A DNA stretch of 23,151 nt from CAZDYI01 sp964509765 (GTDB taxonomy: Bacteria; Pseudomonadota; Gammaproteobacteria; Tethybacterales; Tethybacteraceae): positions 1 to 23,151 of the forward strand of contig CAZDYI010000010.1 in assembly GCA_964509765.1 (NCBI GenBank), in the 5' to 3' direction. Below the pieces are notes generated by a model that saw nothing but the letters and a program-made list of their open reading frames with translations, was not told the origin of the DNA and made no database searches. Shown here piece by piece: positions 14,854-22,793 of the stretch. Each line of letters starts with the position of its first letter. The first letter of the stretch is position 1. The translations under genes and the position numbers were made by a program.

Positions 14854-15699
14854 GTGCGCGACCTTGCGGGCCGTCCCGAGCTGATGTCGCTCAACACCGC
14901 GACGCTCGGGCACCGCGACCCGTTCGCGACAGTCGTCGACCAGGTCGCAGCTGCAGGCTTCGGCGCGATCGCGCCCTGGCGCCGCGAGATCGACGAGGGC
15001 AGCCCGGCCAAGGACGCAAGGAAGGTGCGCGACGCCGGCCTTGCCGTCAGCGGGTACTGCCGCACCGCCTACCTGAGCGGCCCGGACCAGAGGGCGCGCG
15101 ACGCCGCGGTCGCGGACAACGAGAAGGCTCTCGAGGCCGCGGCCGAGCTCGGGGCGGAGTGCTACGTCGCCGTGGTCGGCGGGCTTGCCGAGGGGTCGAG
15201 GGACATCGGCGACGCGCGCAGGCAGATCGTCGACGGCCTCGCAAGGCTTTCGGAAAAGGCGGCCGAGCTCAAGGTCCCGATCGCGCTCGAGCCGCTGCAC
15301 CCGAGCTACGCCGGCGACCGCAGCGTGCTGAACACCGCGCGGCAGGCGCTCGACTGGTGCGAAGAGCTGGACCCGGACGCAAGCGGCCTGTTCGGCGTCT
15401 GCCTCGACGTCTACCACGTCTGGTGGGACCCCGACCTGCGCGACTCTGTCGCCGCGGCCGGGGGGCGGATCCTCGGCTACCACGTCTGCGACTGGCTGAT
15501 GCCGACCGAGGACCCCCTGCTCGACCGGGGGATGCCCGGAGACGGCGTGATCGACCTCAAGCCGATCCGCGCGATGGTCGAGGGAGCCGGCTACAGCGGC
15601 TGGGTGGAGGTCGAGATATTTTCCGAACGAAACTGGTGGAAGCGGCCGCCCGAGGAGGTGCTGAGCACATGCGTCGAGCGCATAGGCTCATGCTGCTGA
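14854..15699 (+). CDS. Sugar phosphate isomerase/epimerase (xylose-isomerase-like TIM barrel)
   Basis: AP-endonuclease-2-fold protein, 281 residues, GTG start 1 base after the SDR stop. Likely metal ligands follow the family pattern: Glu146 (IALEPLHP), Asp185 (VCLDVYHVWWD), His210 (GYHVCDW) and Glu254 (WVEVEIFS). Members isomerise, epimerise or dehydrate sugars, inositol derivatives and hydroxy-keto acids. Pairing with a DUF993 gene directly downstream is a recurrent arrangement as far as I recall, and suggests consecutive steps. It ends with two cysteines (GSCC). Substrate unknown. Confidence 0.87.
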   Translation: MRDLAGRPELMSLNTATLGHRDPFATVVDQVAAAGFGAIAPWRREIDEGSPAKDARKVRDAGLAVSGYCRTAYLSGPDQRARDAAVADNEKALEAAAELGAECYVAVVGGLAEGSRDIGDARRQIVDGLARLSEKAAELKVPIALEPLHPSYAGDRSVLNTARQALDWCEELDPDASGLFGVCLDVYHVWWDPDLRDSVAAAGGRILGYHVCDWLMPTEDPLLDRGMPGDGVIDLKPIRAMVEGAGYSGWVEVEIFSERNWWKRPPEEVLSTCVERIGSCC

Positions 15700-15706
15700 G
15701 GACCGC

Positions 15707-16873
15707 ATGGCCGAGCTGAAGCTCCCCGACGCCTCCGGCAGGCCGGAGAGCTACGCGCTTCGCGGCGTGCCCGTTGCCGCCGTCCGCCGCGAAACGCCGA
15801 AGTCGAGGATCGCGCTTGCCGCTGCGCACGTGGTCGTCGACCCGTTCGCAGACGCGCGGGCAGACGGCAAGGAGGCGATCGACTGGGACGCGACCGTATC
15901 GGTGCGCAGCCACCTCGCCGGGCTCGGGCTCGGCATCGCCGAGGCGATGGACACCTCGCAGCGCGGGATGGGCCTCGGCCCGGAGCAGGCGATGGAGCTC
16001 GTGGAGCGAAGCAACGCCGCGCTGACTTCGGAAGGCCATCCCCCTGTATTCGCCGGCTGCGGAACGGACGGGATCGCGGAAGGCGCCGACGCGGGGCTTG
16101 ACGGACTCAAGGAGGCGTACGTCGAGCAGGTCGGACGGGTGCAGAAGGCCGGCGCGCGGGTGATCGTGATGGCCTCGCGCAGGCTTGCCGCGCTCGCCAA
16201 GGGCCCCGGGGACTACGCAGAGGTCTACCGCGCGGTCCTCGGCGCTTGCGACGAGCCGGCGATTCTGCACTGGCTCGGCGAGATGTTCGACCCCGCCCTC
16301 GCCGGCTACTGGGGAGCTCCGGACGCCGGCGCTGCGATGGACGCCTGCCTCGGGATCATCGCAGAGAACAGCCGCAAGGTCGACGGAATCAAGCTGTCGC
16401 TGCTCGACGAGCGGCTTGAGCTGGAGATGCGCGCCAGGCTGCCCGAGGGGGTGCGGATGTACACGGGCGACGACTTCAACTACCCGTCGCTGATCACCGG
16501 CAACGAGGACGGCCACAGCGACGCCCTGCTCGGGGTGCTCGGGCCGATCGCTCCGGTTGCGTCCGCGGCGCTCGCGGCGCTCGACGATGGCGACGCCGAC
16601 GGCTGCAGGCGGATGCTCGACACAACCGTCGGGCTCGCCCGCCACGTCTTCAAGGCTCCGACGATGCACTACAAGACCGGCGTCGCCTTCCTCGCCTGGC
16701 TCAACGGGCTGCAGGACCACTTCGTCATGGTCGCTGGCGCGCAGTCGGCGAGGCCGCTTCCGCACTTCACCGAGCTGTTCAGGCTCGCCGACGGCTGCGG
16801 GCTGCTGGCCGACCCGGACCTGGCTGCGGCGAGGATGGCTGCTTTCCTGGTCCCTTACGGGTTCCGGCAGTAG
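15707..16873 (+). CDS. DUF993 family protein (dihydrodipicolinate-synthase-like aldolase/lyase)
   Basis: 388 residues, full length for the family. Opening IALAAAHVVVDPFADA, the IDWDATVSVRSHLAGLGLGIAEAMDTSQRGMGL stretch at about 58-90, and GYWGAPD are DUF993 hallmarks as I know them. The motif VDGIKLSLLD places Lys229 where DHDPS-type enzymes carry the Schiff-base lysine (GIK), so carbon-carbon cleavage or dehydration of a keto acid is plausible. No activity has been firmly assigned to the family to my knowledge. SD GAGG lies just before the ATG; the gap to the isomerase is 7 bases, suggesting they act on the same intermediate. Confidence 0.85.
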   Translation: MAELKLPDASGRPESYALRGVPVAAVRRETPKSRIALAAAHVVVDPFADARADGKEAIDWDATVSVRSHLAGLGLGIAEAMDTSQRGMGLGPEQAMELVERSNAALTSEGHPPVFAGCGTDGIAEGADAGLDGLKEAYVEQVGRVQKAGARVIVMASRRLAALAKGPGDYAEVYRAVLGACDEPAILHWLGEMFDPALAGYWGAPDAGAAMDACLGIIAENSRKVDGIKLSLLDERLELEMRARLPEGVRMYTGDDFNYPSLITGNEDGHSDALLGVLGPIAPVASAALAALDDGDADGCRRMLDTTVGLARHVFKAPTMHYKTGVAFLAWLNGLQDHFVMVAGAQSARPLPHFTELFRLADGCGLLADPDLAAARMAAFLVPYGFRQ

Positions 16874-16891
16874 GATTAAGCGGGAGAGGGG

Positions 16892-18493
16892 ATGGCAGAG
16901 GAGTACGACTACGTCATCGTCGGCGGCGGATCGGCGGGCTGCGTTCTGGCGCACAGGCTCAGCGCCGACGGCAAGGCGAGGGTGCTGCTGCTCGAGGCCG
17001 GCGACGAGGACCGCGACCGGCTGATCCACATGCCCGTCGGGTTCTCGAAGATGACCGAAGGCCCGCACACCTGGGGGTACAAGAGCGTCCCGCAGAAGCA
17101 CGGCAACGGCCGGGAGATCATCCTGCCGCAGGCGCGGGTGCTCGGCGGCGGCGGCTCGATCAACGCGCTGGTGTTCACCCGCGGCGTGCCCGCCGACTAC
17201 GACAGCTGGGAGAGCGAGTTCGGCTGCGAGGGCTGGGCGTTCAAGGACGTGCAGAAGCACTTCATCCGCTCGGAGGACAACGACCGCCTGTCCGGTCCCT
17301 GGCACGGGGTCGGGGGCCCGCAGGGCGTCTCGGACATAGTCAGCCCCCACCCGCTGTCGAAGGCCTTCGTCCGCGCATGCCAGGAATACGGCCTGCCGTT
17401 CAACGGCGACTTCAACGGCGAGGTCCAGGAGGGCGCCGGCCTCTACCAGACCTCCACCCGCGACGGCAGGCGCTGCAGCGCCGCGGTCGGCTACCTAAGG
17501 CCCGTGCGCGGCCGGCCCAACCTGACGGTGCGCGCGAACTCGATGGTGACGACGCTGATGTTCAAGGGCAAGAAGGCCGTCGGCGTCGAGTACTCGAGCG
17601 AGACCGGCATGCGCGAGGCGCGCGCCGCGCGCGAGACCATCGTCGCCGCGGGCGCGATCGGCACGCCGAAGCTGCTGATGCTGTCGGGCATCGGGCCTGC
17701 CGGCCACCTCAAGGAGGTCGGGATCAAGGCCCGCGCGGACGTCCCCGGCATCGGCGAGAACCTCCACGACCACTGCGACATCGACATCGTCTACGAGCTC
17801 AAGAGCGCGTACAGCCTCGACAAGTACAACAAGTTCCACTGGGCAGCCTGGGCGTTCATCCAGTACTCCCTGTTCGGGACCGGCCCGATCACCTCCAACG
17901 TCGCCGAGGGCGGCGCGTTCTCGTACGACCGCAAGGGCAAGCCGGGCGAGACCCCGGACTTCCAGTTCCACTTCCTTCCCGGGGCGGGGGTAGAGGCCGG
18001 CGTCCCGCCGATCCCGTCGGGCAACGGCTGCACGCTGAACACGTACTACGTCAGGCCGAAAAGCCGCGGCACGGTGAGGCTCGCGAGCGACGACCCGGCC
18101 GACGCGCCGCTCATCGACCCGAACTACCTCGCCGAGAAGGAGGACCTCGACAAGTCCGTCGAGGCGCTCCGCCAGGCGTACGAGATCATGGCGCAGCCCT
18201 CCCTCGCAAAGCACATCGAGAGGGCGCACTACCCGAGCAAGGAGCTCAAGGCGAAGAAGGACTTCGTCGACTACGTGCGCCAGCACGGCAGGACCTCCTA
18301 CCACCACTGCGGGACCTGCCGGATGGGCGGCTCCGACGACGCACCGGTCGACCCGAGGCTCCGGCTGCGAGGCTTCAGCTCGCTGCGCGTGATCGACTCG
18401 TCGGTCATGCCGCGGATCGTCTCGTCGAACACCAACGCGGCTTCGATCATGATCGCCGAGAAGGGCTCGGACCTGGTCCTCGAGGGCAAGTGA
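16892..18493 (+). CDS. GMC-family FAD alcohol dehydrogenase, second copy
   Basis: 533 residues, without the basic tail of the copy at 1501-3189. FAD motif GGGSAG is at 11-16 and LEAGD at 34-38. The GMC signature GGGGSINALVFTRG follows. Active-site His471 (YHHCGTCRMG) and Asn515 (SSNTNAASIMI) occupy the same residue numbers as in the other copy. Predicted to oxidise an alcohol to an aldehyde. Its stop codon overlaps the GTG of ETF beta by 4 bases (GTGA), unusually tight coupling to an electron-transfer protein. Choline-dehydrogenase relatives usually reduce quinone at the membrane; use of ETF as acceptor is suggested only by this linkage. A GGGAG ribosome-binding site precedes the ATG. No signal peptide. 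Confidence 0.92.
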   Translation: MAEEYDYVIVGGGSAGCVLAHRLSADGKARVLLLEAGDEDRDRLIHMPVGFSKMTEGPHTWGYKSVPQKHGNGREIILPQARVLGGGGSINALVFTRGVPADYDSWESEFGCEGWAFKDVQKHFIRSEDNDRLSGPWHGVGGPQGVSDIVSPHPLSKAFVRACQEYGLPFNGDFNGEVQEGAGLYQTSTRDGRRCSAAVGYLRPVRGRPNLTVRANSMVTTLMFKGKKAVGVEYSSETGMREARAARETIVAAGAIGTPKLLMLSGIGPAGHLKEVGIKARADVPGIGENLHDHCDIDIVYELKSAYSLDKYNKFHWAAWAFIQYSLFGTGPITSNVAEGGAFSYDRKGKPGETPDFQFHFLPGAGVEAGVPPIPSGNGCTLNTYYVRPKSRGTVRLASDDPADAPLIDPNYLAEKEDLDKSVEALRQAYEIMAQPSLAKHIERAHYPSKELKAKKDFVDYVRQHGRTSYHHCGTCRMGGSDDAPVDPRLRLRGFSSLRVIDSSVMPRIVSSNTNAASIMIAEKGSDLVLEGK

Positions 18494-19242
18494 GGGTCCT
18501 CTGCTGCCTCAAGCGGGTCATCGACCCGTACGTCGCGGTGCGGCTTTCCGCCGACGGCGGCTCGGTGGTGACCGACAACGTCAAGATGTCGACGAACCCC
18601 TTCTGCGAGAACGCGCTCGAGCAGGCGCTGTCCTGGAAGGACGCGGGCAAGGCCTCCGAGGTGATCGCGCTGACGGTCGGCCCCGAGGCGGCGTCGCAGA
18701 ACCTGCTCGCCGCGCTGGCGCTCGGCGCCGACCGCGCCTTGCGCGTCGACTGCGAGGGGCAAATGGGTCCGTTGCGGACGGCGAGCGTGATCGCGCAGGT
18801 CGCTAGGCGCGAGGAGGCCGACGTCGTCTGGCTCGGCAAGCAGTCGATCGACGGCGACAACAACCAGACCGGGCAGATGGCGGCCGCCCTGCTCGGCTGG
18901 CCGCAGGCGCTGTTCCTCTCGAAGGCCGAGGTCGACGGCGGCAAGGTCGTCACCGAAAGCGAGGTCGACGACGGCATTGCCTGCCACGAGGTGGACGTTC
19001 CATGCGTCCTGACCGCGGACCTGCGGCTCAACGAGCCGCGCTACCCGGCGCTGCCCGCGATCATCAAGGCCAAGTCGAAGCCGATGGAGACGGTCGCGCT
19101 CGACTCCCTCGACCCGCTGCCGGACGAGACCTGCGAGACCGCAGGCCTGTCGCTGCCGCCGGCGCGCAGCAAGGGCGAGATCGTCGACGGCGCCGGGGCG
19201 CTCGCGGAAATCCTCAGGCGCGAGGTCAAGGCGCTCGCCTGA
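18490..19242 (+). CDS. etfB: Electron transfer flavoprotein, beta subunit
   Basis: Small subunit of the ETF heterodimer, which takes electrons from acyl-CoA dehydrogenases and related flavoenzymes. 250 residues from a GTG overlapping the GMC stop (VRVLCCLKRVIDPYVAVRLS). The beta-subunit signature is clear: VARREEADVVWLGKQSIDGD followed by NNQTGQMAAALLGWPQ, the AMP-binding region. VPCVLTADLRLNEPRYPALPAIIKAK is also canonical. The alpha gene overlaps by one base (TGATG). Two adjacent cysteines near the N-terminus (LCCLK) are a minor oddity. Confidence 0.95.
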   Translation: MRVLCCLKRVIDPYVAVRLSADGGSVVTDNVKMSTNPFCENALEQALSWKDAGKASEVIALTVGPEAASQNLLAALALGADRALRVDCEGQMGPLRTASVIAQVARREEADVVWLGKQSIDGDNNQTGQMAAALLGWPQALFLSKAEVDGGKVVTESEVDDGIACHEVDVPCVLTADLRLNEPRYPALPAIIKAKSKPMETVALDSLDPLPDETCETAGLSLPPARSKGEIVDGAGALAEILRREVKALA

Positions 19243-20195
19243 TGCCAAACCCCCTGCTCGTTGCCGAGCATGCGGGCGGGCGGCTCCTGCCGTCGAGCCT
19301 GTCCGCCCTCGGCGCGGCAAGCCGGCTCGGGGACGGCGTCTCGGTACTGGTGTTGGGCGACGGCTGCGCGGAGGCCGCAAGCGAGGCCGGCAAGCTTGCG
19401 CACGTCGCCGACGTCGCCGCGGCAGGCGGCGAGGGGTTCAGGGACCTGCTGCCCGAGCCCTGCTCGGCGCTGATCGCAGGGCGCGCCGGCAGCCACAGCC
19501 ACGTGCTGATGGCAAACGGCGCGGCGGCCCGCAACCTGCTTCCGCGCGCCGCGGCGCTGAGCGGCTGCTCGATGGCCAGCGACGTCGTCGGGATCGAGGC
19601 ACAGGACACGTTCGTGCGTCCGGTCTACGCCGGCAAGATTCTCGAGACGGTAAGGATGTCCGCTCCGACGAAGTTCCTGTCGGTCCGCGCGACGTCGTTC
19701 GCTGCGCCGGAGGAGGAGCGGGAGGGAGATCCCGCCCCCGTCGCGGAAGCCGATGCCGCGGGCGCCGCAAAGTCGAACAGCAGGTTCGTCGGGACGCGCG
19801 TCTCCGGCTCCGACCGCCCCGAGCTGACCTCGGCAAACATCGTAGTCTCCGCAGGTCGCGGCGTCGGCGGCGCGGAGGGCTTCGCGGCCGTAGCCGGGTT
19901 CGCCGACTCCATCGGAGCCGCGGTCGGCGCCTCGCGCGCCGCGGTCGACGCAGGCTACGCGCCGAACGAGCTGCAGGTCGGGCAGACAGGCAAGGTCGTC
20001 GCGCCCGAGCTCTACATCGCGGTCGGGATCTCGGGCGCGATCCAGCACGTCGCCGGGATCATGGACGCGAAGACCATTGTCGCGGTCAACAAGGACCCGG
20101 AGGCACCGATCTTCGAGATCGCGGACTACGGCATCGTCGGCGACTTCCGGGAGATACTGCCCGAGCTCGGCAAGGCGCTCGCGGCGGGCGGCTGA
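19242..20195 (+). CDS. etfA: Electron transfer flavoprotein, alpha subunit
   Basis: FAD-carrying ETF subunit, 317 residues from the ATG in the TGATG overlap with etfB. The C-terminal FAD domain is standard: NIVVSAGRGVGG, LQVGQTGKVVAPELYIAVGI, SGAIQHVAGIMDAKTIVAVN and KDPEAPIFEIADYGIVGD. The N-terminal half and a Glu/Ala-rich linker near 160-180 (EEEREGDPAPVAEADAAGAA) are more variable. With etfB and the quinone oxidoreductase it forms a self-contained electron route. It is unlikely to be the bifurcating type, since neighbours are catabolic and an ETF-QO follows. Confidence 0.95.
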   Translation: MPNPLLVAEHAGGRLLPSSLSALGAASRLGDGVSVLVLGDGCAEAASEAGKLAHVADVAAAGGEGFRDLLPEPCSALIAGRAGSHSHVLMANGAAARNLLPRAAALSGCSMASDVVGIEAQDTFVRPVYAGKILETVRMSAPTKFLSVRATSFAAPEEEREGDPAPVAEADAAGAAKSNSRFVGTRVSGSDRPELTSANIVVSAGRGVGGAEGFAAVAGFADSIGAAVGASRAAVDAGYAPNELQVGQTGKVVAPELYIAVGISGAIQHVAGIMDAKTIVAVNKDPEAPIFEIADYGIVGDFREILPELGKALAAGG

Positions 20196-20216
20196 GCGCA
20201 GGGAGAATCCGGGAAC

Positions 20217-21863
20217 ATGGGAGCAGCGGAACTTCCGGCGCGTGAGAAGATGGAGTGCGACGCCGTCATCGTCGGAGCGGGGCCGGCCGGCCTGTGCGCC
20301 GCGATCAGGCTGATGGCGCAGGCGAAGGAGGACGGTGTCAAGGACCGGAACGTCATCGTCCTCGAGAAGGGATCGGAGGTCGGGGCGCACATCCTCTCGG
20401 GCGCGGTGATCGACCCGAAGGCGCTCGACGAGCTGCTGCCGGACTGGCGCGACGGCGACTCGCCGCTTTCGACCCCGGCGACCAAGGACAGCTTCCGCCT
20501 GCTGACCGAGAAGGGCAGCTTCCGCCTGCCTGTGCCGAAGCCGCTGAGGAACAAGGGCTGCTACGTCGCGAGCCTCGGCAGCGTCTGCCGCTGGCTTGGG
20601 AGGAAGGCCGAGGACATGGGCGCGACGATCCTGCCCGGCTTCGCCGCGACCGAGGTCCTGCTCGAGGACGGCGTCGTGCGCGGGGTTGCGACGGGCGACA
20701 TGGGACTCGACTCAGACGGCAAGCCGACGGCGCGGCACCAGCGCGGAGTGGAGATAAGGGCCCGCCAGACGATCCTCGCCGAGGGCTGCCGGGGCAGCCT
20801 CACCGGCGTGCTGGAAAAGAAGCTCGGCCTTGCCGAGGACAGCGGCCCGCGCATGTACGGGATCGGGATCAAGGAGCTCTGGGAGGTGCCGGAGGAGAAG
20901 TCGCGGCCCGGCGAGGTGCTGCACACGGTCGGCTGGCCGCTGCGCAGCGACACCTACGGCGGGTCGTTCCTGTACCACCTCGGCGGCAACAAGGTCTCGG
21001 TCGGGCTGGTCGTCGGCCTCGACTACCCCAACCCGCACCTGTCGCCGTTTTCGGAGCTGCAGCGCCTCAAGCACCACCCGCTTTTCCGTTCGCACCTCGA
21101 GGGCGGCAAGAGGATCGGCTACGGCGCGCGGGCGCTCAACGAGGGCGGGATCGGGTCGGTTCCGCGGGTGAGCTTTCCCGGCGGCTGCCTGGTCGGCTGC
21201 GGGGCGGGCTTCATGAACGCGGCGCGCCTCAAGGGCACCCACATCGCGATGAAGACGGGGATGCTAGCCGCCGACGCGGTGCACAAAACGCTCAAGCTGG
21301 AGATGGAGGGCCTGGAGCCCGGCGACTACGCCTTCGCGGTGCAGGACAGCTGGGTGGGGGCCGAGCTCAAGAGGGCGCGCAACGTCCGGCCCGGCTTCAA
21401 GAGGGGGCTCTGGCTCGGCCTGCTGCATGCCGCGGTCGACTCCTACCTGTTCCGCGGCCGGGCGCCGTGGACCCTGCGCAACGAGCCCGACCACGACTCG
21501 CTCAAGCATGCGGACGAGGCGCCGAGGATCTACTACCCGAAGCCGGACGGCAAGCTGAGCTTCGACCGCGAGTCGTCGGTGTACCTGTCGTCGATCCGCC
21601 ACGACGACGGCCAGCCGAACCACCTGCTGCTGCGCGACCCCGCGTTCGCGATAGAGGTCAACCTCAAGCGCTACGCGAGCCCGGAAACGAGGTACTGCCC
21701 CGCCGGTGTGTACGAGATAGAAGGCGAGGGCAAGGGCGCGAGCCTGCGGATCAACTCGCAGAACTGCGTCCACTGCAAGACCTGCGACATCATGGACCCG
21801 ATGCAGAACATCACGTGGGTCCCGCCCGAGGGCGGCAGCGGGCCGAACTACCAGGAGATGTGA
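20217..21863 (+). CDS. Electron transfer flavoprotein-ubiquinone oxidoreductase
   Basis: Monotopic membrane FAD/4Fe-4S enzyme that oxidises reduced ETF and reduces the quinone pool. 548 residues, normal bacterial length. FAD motif GAGPAG is at 20-25. The C-terminal ferredoxin-like part carries the cluster ligands Cys494 (RYCPAGVY), Cys517, Cys520 and Cys523 (NCVHCKTC). The FDRESSVYLSSIRHDDGQPNHLLL block is typical. An alternative start exists at Met12 (MECDAVIVG), but the first ATG is kept. It lies 21 bases after etfA, completing acyl-CoA dehydrogenase -> ETF -> quinone inside one operon, which implies respiration with ubiquinone or a similar quinone. Confidence 0.96.
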   Translation: MGAAELPAREKMECDAVIVGAGPAGLCAAIRLMAQAKEDGVKDRNVIVLEKGSEVGAHILSGAVIDPKALDELLPDWRDGDSPLSTPATKDSFRLLTEKGSFRLPVPKPLRNKGCYVASLGSVCRWLGRKAEDMGATILPGFAATEVLLEDGVVRGVATGDMGLDSDGKPTARHQRGVEIRARQTILAEGCRGSLTGVLEKKLGLAEDSGPRMYGIGIKELWEVPEEKSRPGEVLHTVGWPLRSDTYGGSFLYHLGGNKVSVGLVVGLDYPNPHLSPFSELQRLKHHPLFRSHLEGGKRIGYGARALNEGGIGSVPRVSFPGGCLVGCGAGFMNAARLKGTHIAMKTGMLAADAVHKTLKLEMEGLEPGDYAFAVQDSWVGAELKRARNVRPGFKRGLWLGLLHAAVDSYLFRGRAPWTLRNEPDHDSLKHADEAPRIYYPKPDGKLSFDRESSVYLSSIRHDDGQPNHLLLRDPAFAIEVNLKRYASPETRYCPAGVYEIEGEGKGASLRINSQNCVHCKTCDIMDPMQNITWVPPEGGSGPNYQEM

Positions 21864-21918
21864 CGCGGAAGCCGCCGCGCACCGACACCAAGGACCACAG
21901 ACAACAAGGGAGCAATCC

Positions 21919-22740
21919 ATGAGCATAATATTCGAGGGGAACAACACGCGGGTGTTCGGCACCTTCCCGCTGCGAGGCGACGAAGCGGTCAAGGCGGTCA
22001 AGGACGCTCTGCAGGCCGGCTACCGGTCGATCGACACCGCGCAGATGTACGCCAACGAGGCCGAGGTCGGGACAGCGATCAAGGAGGGCGGTGTGCCCCG
22101 CGAGGAGATCTGCGTGACAACCAAGGTCAGCACCGACAACTTCTCCGAAGACAGGTTCATCCCGTCGGTCGAGCAGAGCCTCAAGGACCTGCAGGTCGAC
22201 TCCGCCGACCTGCTGCTTCTGCACTGGCCGGACCCGGAGGGCAAGGACAACAAGCCGATGCTCAGGCTCCTCGAGAAGGCGCACAGGGACGGGCTCGCGA
22301 AGAACGTCGGAATCTCAAACTACACCGCGGCGATGATGCGCGAGGCGGTTGAGACCGTCGGCGTCCCGATCGACTGCAACCAGGTCGAGTTCCACCCCCT
22401 GCTCGACCAAAGCGTGCTGCTGGGGGCCGCCGCGGAGACCGGCGTGCCGCTTGCCGCCTACTGCTCGGTCGCCCGGGGCGCCGTGTTCAAGCACGCGGAG
22501 TTCACCGAGATCGGCGAGGCCCACGGCAAGAGCGCCGCGCAGGTTGTGCTGCGCTGGATCTTCCAGAAGGGCGTCGCGCCGATCACGATGTCGACCAAGC
22601 CGGAAAACATGGCGGCCAACTACGACATCATGGACTTCGAGCTGTCGGACGCGGAGATGGACAGGATCACCGCGCTGAACGCGACGAACCTGCGGGTGGT
22701 CGGCAAGGACCTCGTGCCGTTCGCCCCGGACTGGGACTAG
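21919..22740 (+). CDS. Aldo/keto reductase (2,5-diketogluconate reductase type)
   Basis: NADPH-type carbonyl reductase, 273 residues. Catalytic tetrad: Asp39 and Tyr44 (SIDTAQMYAN), Lys69 (VTTKV) and His102 (LLLLHWPD). The motifs GISNYT, CNQVEFHPLLDQ and APITMSTKPENMAANYDIMDFELS match the DkgA/DkgB branch. An SD-like AGGGAG lies before the ATG. The 55-base gap to the ETF-QO gene is the largest in the operon, but no promoter was seen in it, so it is probably the last gene. It differs in branch from the aldo/keto reductase at 10306. Substrate may be an aldehyde or keto-sugar intermediate, or a detoxification role. Confidence 0.92.
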   Translation: MSIIFEGNNTRVFGTFPLRGDEAVKAVKDALQAGYRSIDTAQMYANEAEVGTAIKEGGVPREEICVTTKVSTDNFSEDRFIPSVEQSLKDLQVDSADLLLLHWPDPEGKDNKPMLRLLEKAHRDGLAKNVGISNYTAAMMREAVETVGVPIDCNQVEFHPLLDQSVLLGAAAETGVPLAAYCSVARGAVFKHAEFTEIGEAHGKSAAQVVLRWIFQKGVAPITMSTKPENMAANYDIMDFELSDAEMDRITALNATNLRVVGKDLVPFAPDWD

Positions 22741-22766
22741 GGGAGGAGAACTCCGGCAATCACCCC

Positions 22767-22791
22767 GCCCTCTTCCTGGGCAGGGAAGGGC
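22767..22791. terminator. Hairpin between convergent genes (putative bidirectional terminator)
   Basis: Arms GCCCTcTTCC and GGAAGGGC pair with one bulged base around a short GC-rich loop. It lies in the 53-base gap between the aldo/keto reductase (plus) and the zinc-type dehydrogenase (minus). No T-tract. A smaller GGAG/CTCC hairpin precedes it at 22742-22754. Confidence 0.45.
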
Positions 22792-22793
22792 TG

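Noticed and set aside
15557..17350. 597-codon open frame on the minus strand
   Set aside because: Lies opposite the DUF993 and GMC genes, which show full family motifs. Composition is typical of antisense frames at high GC.
17377..18489. Upstream extension of the ETF beta frame
   Set aside because: Overlaps the GMC gene and is Arg-rich. ETF beta proteins begin with the (M/V)-x-VLCxxKRV-like segment found at 18490.
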